This document shows positions 45,464 through 56,475 of a stretch of 64,000 nucleotides of DNA, one piece after another. Where the stretch lies: the NCBI GenBank assembly GCA_035048485.1, contig CM068590.1, positions 13,896,776-13,960,775 on the forward strand, given 5' to 3'. The translations under genes were made by a program, and so were the position numbers. The notes below the pieces were generated by a model. That model ran no database searches. It was not told where the DNA came from and saw only the letters and a list, made by a program, of their open reading frames with translations. Positions within the stretch are counted from its first letter, which is position 1, and each line of letters begins with the position of its first letter. Origin of the DNA: Pteria penguin. Its lineage: Eukaryota; Mollusca; Bivalvia; Pterioida; Pteriidae.

Positions 45464-47996
45464 ACCTCACCTGAGCCAAAGGCTCAAGTGAGCTATTGTG
45501 ATCAATCACCGTCCGTCGTCCGTCGTTAACTTTTCACATTTTCGACTTCTTCTCCAGAACCACTGAACAGAATTTGATGAAACTTGATAAGCATGTAGTA
45601 CTCATGGTCCCCTACAAGTGTTGTTGTTTTTCGTCCGGATTCATCAACAGGTGGCGCCACCACAGGCAAAAGTAGGTCAAAGAGGGTACCCTCCTTTGAC
45701 CAACTTCTTCTTCAGACCGGGGGCATACAGAAACAAACCGAATGCATAGGAATGATCTAGAGGGATGTGTGAAGAAGTGTTATAATTTTTGGTTCCGTTC
45801 CGAAGTCAAATTTTTGACGTTTTTTTTTTACGTTTTTTTGTACTTGGTAGTTTTAATGCAGAAAAGAGGTATTTTTTTCTTTTAGTAAACATTGATGCAT
45901 TAATTTGGTTTAATTTGATCATTTTGATGGAAGAAATACTACTGCGAAGAAAATTTTTCAATATTTTATGTTTTGGATTTTTTATGATTTTTTTAAGACT
46001 TTCAAGAAAAAAAGGGGGGGGGGGTTGGGATAATTGGTGTAAACATTTCACAGTTTGAACTTTTTTCTTCGGAACCACTTGCTGGAATTCAATGAAACTT
46101 GGCATGCATCAAATACTCAAGGTCCCCGACAAATGTGGTCATCTTTGTCAGGATCCATGAACAGGTGGCACCACCACAGACAAAAGTAGGTCACAGAGGG
46201 TACCCTCCTTTGACAAACTTCTTATTCAGATCGGGTGCATACAGCGACAAACCGACTGCATAGGAATGATTTAGAGGCATATGGGAAGAAGTGTTGATAT
46301 TTTTGGTTCCATTCCGAAATCAAATTCATTTCTATTTTGGACTTTGTTATTTTAATACATTAAAGAGTTATTATTTTCTTTTAGTAAACATTGATGCATT
46401 CATTTGGTTTCATTTAATCATTTCTATGGTAAGGAATGCTGGTGCGAAGGAATTTTTTCAATATCTCGATTTTTGAATTTTTTATGAATTTTTTAAGACT
46501 TCAAAGAAAAAAAAAAGGGGGGGGGACAATTTTTCATATCTTCAACTTGATCTACAGAACAACTTGAAGAAATGTGATAAAACTGGGTAGGATGCAAGTA
46601 CTCATAGTCCTTTTCAAAGGTTTTGTTTTTTGTGCGGATCATCCAAATTGGTTAACAGATAATGCCACCATGTCTAAAAGTAGGTCTCACAATGGTACAT
46701 ATACCACTTGGTAATTGAAATATGGAGAGTAGCGGTTCAAATCCAGCTGTGGTCCAAAAAAATTTTTTTTACACATCTAAATAAGTTTTTAGATGTTTCT
46801 CAACACTCAACATAAGAAATTAGGAATTTTACGTTTAAGACTTCAAAAAAAAAAAAGGGGGGGGGGTTGGCCATTTTTCACATTTTCAACTTTTTCTACA
46901 AAACTGTTTGAAGGATTTTAATAAATCTTGGTAGAAATAAGTCACTTATGATCCTCTTCAAATTCTGTTGTTTTCGTCCAGACCTCTTTACAGATGGCGC
47001 CACCATAGTCAAGAGTAGGTCAAAAAAGAGTTCCCTCGTTTAACAATATTCTTTTTCATACGGGCTGTATACAGAGACAAGCAGAATGCATAGAAATGAT
47101 CGAGAGGGATGAGTGAAGATGTATTGTCATTTTGGTTCCCTTCCAAAATCAAATTTTAGAATTTTTTTCGACATTTCTTTGGACTTGGTGAATCAATGCA
47201 GAAAAAAGTGTCATATTTCCTAGTTAATTGATAATGATGATTTCTTATGGACTATTGTGATCATAATTATGGTAAGGATTGTTACTTTGAAAGAATTTTG
47301 TCAATATCTCAATTTTTGGATTTTCTATGAATTTTTGAAGACTTCCAAATGAGGGTGTATAGGAACAATTCAATCACATTTTTCACTTCTGCTGTTATAC
47401 CACATGAAAGATTTTAATGAAACATGGAATACATGAAGTACTAAAAGTCCTCTATCAATTTGGTAAATTTCATCCAAATTGGTTAACAGATAATGCCACC
47501 ATGTCTAAAAAGCAGTTCTCACAATAGTACATATACCACTTGGTAATTGAAATATGGAGAGTAGCGGTTCAAATCCAGCTGTGGTCAAATTTTTTTTTTC
47601 ATTTCTTTACACATCTAAATAAGTTTTTAGATGTTTCTTAACACTCAACATATGAAATTAGGCAATTTTAAGTTAGATCTGGACAATATTTGAAAAAATT
47701 GTTGTTCATGACCCAGACTTGAAATCAGTCATCAGGCCCCACCTAAAGAAAATGACTAACTTGTTGCCCTGAATGACTTCTTGCAGAGACAAAGGAAATG
47801 CTTAATATCAAAATCACCTGAATGGATGTGCAAAAAAGTGTTGTTTTTTATTCTAGCCTGAAATAAAATTTGACATATTTTCAACATCTGTGTTGACTTA
47901 GTCACATTAATGCAAAAATAAATGAATTCTTCCTTCATGCATGACTGATAATCTAGGTACTCAGGTGAGCGATATAGGCCCACTTGGGCCTCTTGT
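45464..47996 (+). mobile_element. 2.5-kb CTCACCTGAG element with internal direct repeats
   Basis: Opens CTCACCTGAGCCAAAGGCTCAAGTGAGC and closes GGTGAGCGATATAGGCCCACTTGGGCCTCTTG, so both ends carry CTCACCTGAG in inverted orientation. Inside, at least three diverged units recur (GGTGGCGCCACCAC near 45652, 46160 and 46997), each followed by GTAGGTCA and a CCCTC block. A-run/G-run junctions sit at 46003, 46498 and 46848. The segment GGTAATTGAAATATGGAGAG with a tRNA B-box-like GGTTCAAATCC occurs twice (near 46715 and 47545). No coding capacity; minus-strand frames are shared with the second copy only because the repeat is. A common molluscan-type repeat whose mechanism I cannot name. Confidence 0.8.
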
Positions 47997-48042
47997 TTAT
48001 ACTTTTCCCGACTTCAATTTGACCATGCTACTTTAAAATAGA

Positions 48043-48100
48043 TAACATTTTGGTGAAGTATGATCAAATTCTGATGAAAGATATAGGAGATATGAGCTTG
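48043..48100 (+). repeat. Dispersed repeat, copy 2
   Basis: AACATTTTGGTGAAGTATGA and TCAAATTCTGATGAAAGATA repeat the block at 44787-44840. A downstream GATGGACGGATGGACTGACA patch is minisatellite-like. Confidence 0.6.
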
Positions 48101-48800
48101 GATGGACGGATGGACTGACACATGGACTTGAAAGCAACAGGTTCTCCCAAAAAATTTTCGAGGAGCATAATTACTATGATGGTAAATGAAAGTTATGTGC
48201 AAGTTATTCATATGTTCAAAAGTCAGTATGAAAATGATGGTAACATATCTTTATAGTTATCATCTTCAAAAAAAAAAAAAAAACCAAAACAAAACAAAAC
48301 AACAAACAAAAAAAAAAAAACAACAACCCAGAAATGAAAACAAATGGTAATTCTACCACATATCAAAATTAAAACATGCCCAATAAAAAGAAAACCTCAA
48401 CTGATAATGTCACTTGGGAAAGACACTAGCCTTATTGTCTAAGAGTAATAACAAATTACTGACATTATCAGAATCACAATCACATACAGATAATGACTTT
48501 ATTAAGAGACCTGAAGACCTGCAGCTTTATTTACAAACACAATCAAAAGAGAAACATTCGTTTGATATTTGTATATATATTGAGCAAGTCATGGCATTGT
48601 TCTCATCTTCTTTTCAATATATTTAAATTAATACAAGTGACTGAGTTCTTGTGTATTTCAAATATCATATTATGCCTGAAATATGTGAAGTGACAACACC
48701 TTGCAGTTCACTGACAATGAACTGAATGCAGAATTTGATAAATTTGAATCTACTGTATCTAACTTTCTTCATAAATGAGCTTGGCAACTCTCTCATCCTT

Positions 48801-51110
48801 CTATACAAATGTTAAGGTGCAAAGAAATTTTTCATCAAGAGCTTCAACATTGCAGTCGAAGTGTTTTTCAAGAATGTTGTTTTCGCAGATAACTGTGCCC
48901 TTGTCAATGCCTAAAATCTCTGACTCAGTATCTCCCTTGAATATTACTATAACTTCTATCTTCTTCATTTCTCGAGCAGATGTTTTCTGAAAATTAAACA
49001 AACTCATATTAATCTAAATGAATTAATAAATCATTGTTGTTAATTATCCAAGCATGTTTTTTCATCCTTTATCAAACATCAGGTATGCAGCTCTGTTGAT
49101 TGTACATGCAATATTTTCTACTGGTTTGAGAAACTTTGAAAATTATTCATAACCAATATTCATGGAACAAACTGTAATATCCTACAAGTATGATGATAAA
49201 TATTGACAGAATGTATCATACCAATAAATAATAGGAAGTAATTCAATAGCAAATACTTCCTTATATGATACCCTTTTTATCCTTGTCATTGATTCATAAG
49301 ACCAAAAATGTAATATCCATTTAAAGTACTTGGGAACATGCGACTGAGAAACAAAAATTGCCCGCTTATTTTCTCTTGAGGTATCTTCCAGAAAACTGAG
49401 TAAAATGTGGACATTGACAGTTGATCTTTTAATCTTTTGGCAAAAATATTGACTGACCATTCACTTCTCCTGCAATGGTTTTCGTGTTGTAAATTAACTT
49501 CATGTTCGGTCCCATCTTATACCTTATGAATATGATCTTATTTCACCCAATCATCACCTGGGAGAAATACTCTCATACAAAGGTCATTTTTAATGGTCAA
49601 AGTCACTCAGAAGAACTTAACATCCCCCCTCCCCCCAAAAAAGAAAAAAATATTGAAAGTTTTCCTCTGAAATCATATCTCCTAATCCGTTCATCAGAAT
49701 TTGATTATAATTCAAATAATTGTAACTCGGATTGAGTCGGAATAAGAGTACTTACACAAAGGTTCCTCAAGATCATTTCTTAAAGGTCAAGGTCTATGAG
49801 AAGTCAAAATGCCAGTAAAGGCTGATATGGTCTGTTGTGAACACAAAATGAAAAAATTTTCTTATATATATACCATTTAATTCAATATGTCTTGCATTTC
49901 TCTATGAAGTAATAATTCAATAAATACATACACAAAATTTAAAAAAAACCCCGAAAACTGCTGATGCATTTTTGATTTATCAAGGTTTGGCCATGAATTT
50001 AACGAAAAACCCTCAATATCACTGAAGATTTTCATTTGTAATGCTTACAAAGTCGCAAACTGATACGTCATTCATCTGTTGGTTGTTAGACCTTGGATGA
50101 CGTCCTCAAAATTATCGTGATGCTTGAATATCAAACACTTAAAGTTAGGAAAGATAACCTTGTTTGTTGTGATGGAAGAGTTATCGTTAGCAGTGTATCT
50201 ATGAACCTTAATGTTCGAATTGTGACGTCATAGTAAAATGACGTTAAAAGTTCTACAACAATTTGAATAGGACCCTTTTATTTTACTTGGGTATTCCCGT
50301 AAAATCGGGCAAATGGATGTACTTAGTAATCTCTAAGGGAAATACTGAAGCAGAAGGAGTGGTAAATCTTATGATAATTCAATTAAGATTTTAGGAAAAT
50401 GACAAATCCCAAACCGTTCTAATAGCACTTTAACCTTAAGAAATAATGTGATGGTGTTGTTATACATAAAGAAGTATGAATGTTCAGCTACAATCAAGTT
50501 AAGACATCTATCTAATATATCTCATTCTTACCTGCACAGCTGAATACTGTGTTGTTGTGAGTGTGGCCTCACCCTGATAAGTATATTAGCCACAATATAT
50601 GTTACTACTACATGTACATGTACATAGTCTCTAGGTCTGACATCTGTAATGACAGCCTCCCTCCACAGTGCAACAGTTGCAGTTGCAGTGCTGTCTCATC
50701 TTTGATATGTACAGGTTTGTTGTTTACCATGACATTGTTGGTTAACTTATCCTGAAGTAGGTTTTGATAAAAATTAATAATTTAACTAGATATACCATTA
50801 TTTTATGTACAGTCAGTTCTGAGAACTCTAAATAACATATTCTTTATGCACTTTATACCAGCTTCACTGATAGTATGATCAAAGAAAATTTGCAAACTAG
50901 TTACTAATAGTACATGTACCTAGTATATGAAGTATAAGGCTCAACCTGTGAGTACACTACATAATGGAAGAAGAAGTACTATGACTAGTTAAATATGAAA
51001 TTGCTCTTACACACTTTTATAGCAAGAGAAACTGAATGCAGATATCACTTGTTAATCTGGAATTCAAAAACCCAGAACTCTTCATCCTCAGTATCATACT
51101 TTGCCAACAC
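48801..51110 (-). pseudogene. Decayed OB-fold-like gene, three exon relics
   Basis: Minus strand, in order. 51110-51048 follows acceptor TTGTTGGTCAG and reads VLAKYDTEDEEFWVFEFQIN. 50751-50532 lies between acceptor CCTACTTCAG and donor GTGCAG/GTAAGA. It reads VHIKDET, then in a second frame ATATVALWREAVITDVRPRD, then in a third GEATLTTTQYSAVQ. 48986-48801 follows acceptor TTTAATTTTCAG and reads MKKIEVIVIFKGDTESEILG to a stop. The T..VALW and VRPRDYVHV pattern is like an OB-fold of the replication protein A type. That resemblance is inference. Two frame changes in the middle exon argue for a pseudogene. The splice from the middle exon (TTTQYSAVQ) into the last exon stays in frame. Confidence 0.4.
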
Positions 51111-51522
51111 CTGACCAACAATTGAACAAAATAAAATCATTAGGTCTATAATCAAACATGCTTGCCATTTGCTGAGGTTATGAAATCACATGATTTCTGT
51201 CAAAGTGTAATACAAGTAAGGAGTTTTTTGTCTATTCATGGTTCATAATAAGGTATTACGAATTACCCCCCCCCCCCCAAAAAAAACAAACAAACAAACT
51301 GCATTTACCAAAAAAAGACTGGAGTATTTACCGAATATGCACAAAAATAGCATTAAAATCCTTTAGTTAATTTTAGTTATCAAATTCTATATTTAGCATA
51401 TACTTTCCTTCGTTGGAATCTTATTTTTACCTCGCGTAACGGTTATGTGAGGTAGATATGTTTTAAGATTTCACAGAGACCTGTGGTTTTGTCAATCACA
51501 CAGGCAATTCAATTGCTTATAC

Positions 51523-51674
51523 CAGTGGCGGATCTCGGATTTCCGAAAGGGAAGGGGGGGGGGGCATGGGTATTGGCTAAACTTCCCAGTCATTTTTGGT
51601 GCAAAATCTGGATTTTTACTAGGAAATATGTGACCAAAAGGGGGGCCCCAGACCCCCCTCTAAATCCGCCACTG
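51523..51674. mobile_element. Short CAGTGGCGGAT element, copy 4
   Basis: Starts CAGTGGCGGATCTCGGATTT and ends CTAAATCCGCCACTG; 152 bp. Body has a G run near 51548-51557 and TTGGCTAAACTTCC, similar to copy 1 on the opposite strand. Confidence 0.75.
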
Positions 51675-52647
51675 TATGCACTGCACATAGCATAACATGG
51701 GAGCAAGTGGCTGAATCGCCTATGGTTAAACATAGTGAAAAATGTGTAGATATCAGTTTAAAGACTTGTTGCTCAATCCTATATATATGTGTTATGTTAT
51801 ACAATTCATGCGATTTTCTGAATAAATACTGTTTAAACCAATTCGTTCAAGTATTGTGCAGTTATCACCCGAGTGCACATTTTCCAATAAAATCTCGAAT
51901 ACGGCAACTTTCTTTCTCTCTTCATCAAAATGGTGTTTGTCCAAGAATTACGGCATAATACGTCTACTGATTTCCAGCGCGTGCTTTTTATTGTCAGATA
52001 CGTAATATCTCTGTATCGAGAATAAATGAAGACGACTGACAGTATATTCAAAAGCTAAATTCATTTTGACCCCGAACTGGACGTAAATTCGGATATATCT
52101 AGAAACGATCCATCAAATGATTACGTACACTAATATCTTTGTATCGAGAACAAATGCTGGTGATTGACAATACATTCAAAATGCGTTTCTGAATTCATTG
52201 TTAATCCCGAACTGGACGTAAACTCGTATACAGTGTATATGACAAAAGAAACGTTTATGCAGAATTCACCCGCGGGGCATGGATCACTTCTTTAACAACA
52301 CCTGGTAATTGACTGTTAATTATTTAATGCCGATGACGTATGGGGTGTTTATTTAGCAATCAGTTTTAATATTCGTGATATCAGAGACATATATATATAT
52401 GTCTGTGGTGATATAGAACGTGTGACATAATCAGAGCTGTTAATGAAATGTATCTATACACACACGTTAAATTACAAATCAACAAGAAATTCTTTTTATT
52501 CATGCATTAAAGATCAAGATAATTCGAATTGATAATGTTTTATGTTCTTGGCCAATGCCGGTTGTTGATTAATTACCATCATCTTTATCCAACGTCACAG
52601 CGTGCGCCAGGGATTGACTTGATTTCACATGTCTTCATGTCTATAAT

Positions 52648-52698
52648 CAGGGACGTATATATTTTTAATATCTATATATAGATATATATACGTCCCTG
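52648..52698. mobile_element. 51-bp CAGGGACGTATATAT hairpin
   Basis: CAGGGACGTATATAT at the left pairs exactly with ATATATACGTCCCTG at the right, enclosing an AT-rich loop. It resembles the collapsed ends of a small MITE; no clear target duplication. Confidence 0.6.
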
Positions 52699-53907
52699 GT
52701 ATTTCGAAATTTACCTCAGTTTAGTACAGACATATAATATATGTGTGTTATATATTTCTCTAGCACAATGTACGTGTCGCATTTCTCAGAATTCAAGTGC
52801 GGACAGGGCGAGTCTGCCATTGAAAGAATCTGTTAATCAATCGATGTCAATTGCTAACCGTAGTTTACTCTTATAATTCATAACGTTATTAAGGATTTTA
52901 CTTAAGTAGAGTAGCTGAAAAATTAACATCAGTTATTTCAGTCAAAGACATAGATTACTTCAGTTTTTGAAAGTAGTCTTCGTCTCTGTTTCAACTGATT
53001 AAAATCAATCAAAAACTGAAAAGAGTGTCTTATATATTATACAACGGTATCCATGTGGAAGGTTTAACTTGTTTTGGGTTTTTATTTTTCATACATTAAT
53101 TTTTGGTAAATACTAAATATTTCATTCCATATCTATTATAGCCTGAAATGATTTAATTAAACACGCGCCATCCACTGTCACCGGAACTTTCACTGAAAAA
53201 GATGAAAATAATAAATTCAAAATAACACATACATTACTTCCGCGTTAATTTCTATCTTTTTATTATTTTATTATTAGATTTTTTCTTTATAAGTCAAATC
53301 AAGGACGTTTAATTTGTTTAGATATATATGTCTCTAATGAAATAAAATGCAGTATTTTTTCTCGGACATCCCCTCAGTTTTGCCATATCAGACTAGAGTT
53401 ATCGTTCTTTAAAATGGCGACCCAACCAGTCATAGATGTTAGACAATATAAATTGACTTTTCATAATTATTAGGAGTTGAATTTTTACCAAAATTTGTAT
53501 AGACACATATTTTAAGTCAACCTATCGATATATATCAACAAATATACATAATATCCCCTAGGAAGACAGTGGGCTTACAGTGGACTTACGGTGGGCTTAA
53601 AATCTTCCGTGGGCTTAAAGTAGTCTGACCGGTTTAATGACTCATATTGAACAACAAAATTCATTCAGTTTTTATTCCTAGGCACTAATGGTCTTTTTAG
53701 TATATTTTTTAGTCTTTCTGATAATTACACCAGTCTTTTCGGTAAATGTGATCTTTTCGGTAAATTCCTAGCATCACATCATAATACTAGTGTTATTTTC
53801 ACATGCTAAACAATTTCTTTTAAGAAAGCTTTATCATGTGTACATATAGGTATACATGTATGATCACAGCCACAGGCACTTGGATCTGAAAAATAACATT
53901 TTTACAA

Positions 53908-54040
53908 CATATTTCTAAATTTCTGTTTTATTTTATCATACTGCAATCACTCCCCGTTTTCTCTCTAATACAGCGACTGATATAGATCTAGTGATTGCAG
54001 TAGGAAAGAAAGAAAAAAAACCCAGAAATTTAGATATATG
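53908..54040. mobile_element. Foldback MITE-like element, 133 bp
   Basis: CATATTTCTAAATTTCTG at the left pairs with CAGAAATTTAGATATATG at the right, and inner ACTGCAATCACT pairs with AGTGATTGCAGT. Imperfect between the arms. No coding content. Confidence 0.65.
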
Positions 54041-55236
54041 TGGTAAATTTCTTTCTCAGATCAACAGAATCACGTGCCCCAATGCCTCTGTGTATATGAT
54101 GTGTATCACGTGTAAACGTAATTCATTAGTACTGTAATTGTACCAGAGTTTGCAACAGTATTTAAACTTTATTATTACCTGTCAGATAGAATAGTTGCCA
54201 TGTGAGTCGATCATGCGATGACATACAATCGTTGTTGTCACTATCTCTACAGTAGTCCTTGCCTGGCCGATCTACCAAACACACGTGCGTACCGATGTAC
54301 TGGTAACTAGCAACAGATGGTGCGGCACTGCCTGTATATATTTTCACCATAATAATGACAGTCACTGAATTCTATATACCTTACTTTCTTTAAGCATAAT
54401 TTCGATGTATAACCATGCTTTTTGCTTGATTTACCGTTTCCTACAAGTACCTGTTATATCCATCTTTTCAAACATCTCTTACACCAAGAAAATCCATTGC
54501 GCATGTTCAATAACACGGGGTCGATTTCAACTACCTTAAAGTATTGGGTCATCTCAAAAGTTTTTTTTCAAATAATTTAGATGTAATCGAAAATTATAAT
54601 TTTATCCTGTTTAAATGAGTTAGAGGCTTCAAAATTTATATTATATTAATTCTAAATAATGCGTGCATAGTTTCGTTGCTAACGCACATGACAACAGGGA
54701 GGTCGTGACGTACATGACGTTACGTTGTTTTCGCGGAAAAAAATAGACGTCATTTTCATGGATCGCCTTAAATGTGCTGCGATCTTGCATAAGACACTAC
54801 ATCTAAGGACTTACATAAAAGTATATATAATATTTGTTAAGTATCGGGATCCATAATACATATAGAATTATTTATACAAAGGTTTGTCTCTCACTACATT
54901 GTGAAAATATTGCCTCTGTAATAGAAGACAGAATTCTATTATCAACAAATTCAAATGCGAATTACTATATGAAAATCAGTATTATATGTTACTAGCGGTT
55001 ATGGTGTTTCAATACCTTGTTAATCTTGCAGATATTTTTATAATGTTTAGCATTTATATACATACTTATAAATTATATCTGGTATTGACATATTTTCTGG
55101 ACAAACATCAAAACATTTCAATGAAGTGCAAACTGTAGGATGGTATTTGATATAACTGCAATACAAAGTCATTCAGCCTTTGGATAGTCATCTGACGTAA
55201 AATAAGTATAACATAAGCCAGTTCTATTGTAAACGT
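54041..55236. other. Intergenic stretch without a supported gene
   Basis: AT-rich; includes a T run near 54560. Short frames on either strand show no domain. Confidence 0.4.
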
Positions 55237-55250
55237 CGTAAAGTTATAGG

Positions 55251-55420
55251 TTGGTTGGTTGATTGGTGTTTTACGTCGCTTTCAACAATATTTCAGTTAT
55301 ATCGCGACATGGAAGCAGGAGGTTACCAACCTCTTAAACATAGTGGCGCAACCCGGTAATCGAACCCGGATCGTCGGCGCCGCAAGCCAAGCGCTTAACC
55401 ACTACACCACGCCTGCCCCT
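55251..55420 (-). mobile_element. tRNA-derived SINE with 14-bp target duplication
   Basis: Full-length 170-bp copy, same family as 1731-1900. Minus-strand tRNA head AGGGGCAGGCGTGGTGTAGTGG, B box GGGTTCGATTACC, body CGCGATATAACTGAAATATT. An exact CGTAAAGTTATAGG duplication flanks it (55237-55250 and 55421-55434). The long perfect duplication means a young insertion. Confidence 0.92.
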
Positions 55421-55434
55421 CGTAAAGTTATAGG

Positions 55435-56475
55435 AAATAAAGACGTAATGATATTGTATGAAGATACATTCTATTATTAACAATTTATAGTAAGAATGGG
55501 ATTCCATTCTTTTCTTAAGAAATAGTCCCTTGTGAAAAATTCAGCCATGCTTTTTTGATATGTCTAAAATTTCATTTTTATTTTACCTGATTATGTATTC
55601 ATTTATTGATTAAAAGAAAGTTACCAAGATATTGTTCATTCTTCTAACGCTGAAAATTGCATTTTAGACACAAATTAACTAGTATAGTAAAATTCTTACT
55701 TCTTGAGATTTTTCAACACTTTTCATGAATTTTATGATTTCCTTAAACGTAAAGCAAATGGAGTAATTTTGTATTTTAGATTCTGTGATTTCTAAGGAAC
55801 ATTGTTATTTTTATAAGGAAATACCTGTGTCTGGCTTTTTTGTTTTAATTTGACATTTGTGTGACCTTAATTGTTTAAGAAAGTGTTCGTCGAACTTTAA
55901 CAGTATGTGCAAACGTGCAGTCTTATCCATCAAATCTCATGGACGAATGGCTAATGATAATATTGATAATAATAATATTATTATTATTATAAAATATACT
56001 GAAAATAATTTTCTAAAATCACAAAAGATGCACTAGTATTTCAACGCGTTATCAATATATCAAATGAGAAATGTTAATCAGATGTTACTAAACATCATGC
56101 CATTCTGTACAGGAACGTATGAAAAATATCCATGGAAACAACATAATAATGCACTGTACATTCTTCAACAAAATGTAGTGTATCCATTCCATGAACCAGA
56201 AGGAAAACAAAGGAAAAAGGAATAAAGATGTACCTTAGCTCAATGTTCCTTGTAAGAGCGGAGACAGACACAAGGCTAGATTAAATGAATGATAGTGCTG
56301 TATCTGCACAGATGTGACAGTCACATAGAGTATACTGACAGTACCGATATGAAGTGAGAGCAGAATACCGGATCACGATCACATGAATCTCTAATAAAGA
56401 TATTTCCTGATTCATTCTATTTAAGAGTTATGCAGTTTGTTTAAATCTTTATTTGCTACTTGGCATATAGAAGAA
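55435..56475. other. Upstream region of the Toll-like receptor
   Basis: AT-rich, with an AAT/ATT patch at 55965-55995. No exon recognised. A promoter is expected here, but no reliable TATA box or initiator could be singled out. Confidence 0.35.

Noticed and set aside
45789..46105. Open frames on both strands
   Set aside because: Lie inside the CTCACCTGAG element across A/T homopolymers; low-complexity translation.
47756..47983. 75-codon frame that is conserved in the inverted copy at 62701-62928
   Set aside because: Conservation is explained by the repeat itself; it has no ATG-supported gene structure and surrounding repeat modules are non-coding.
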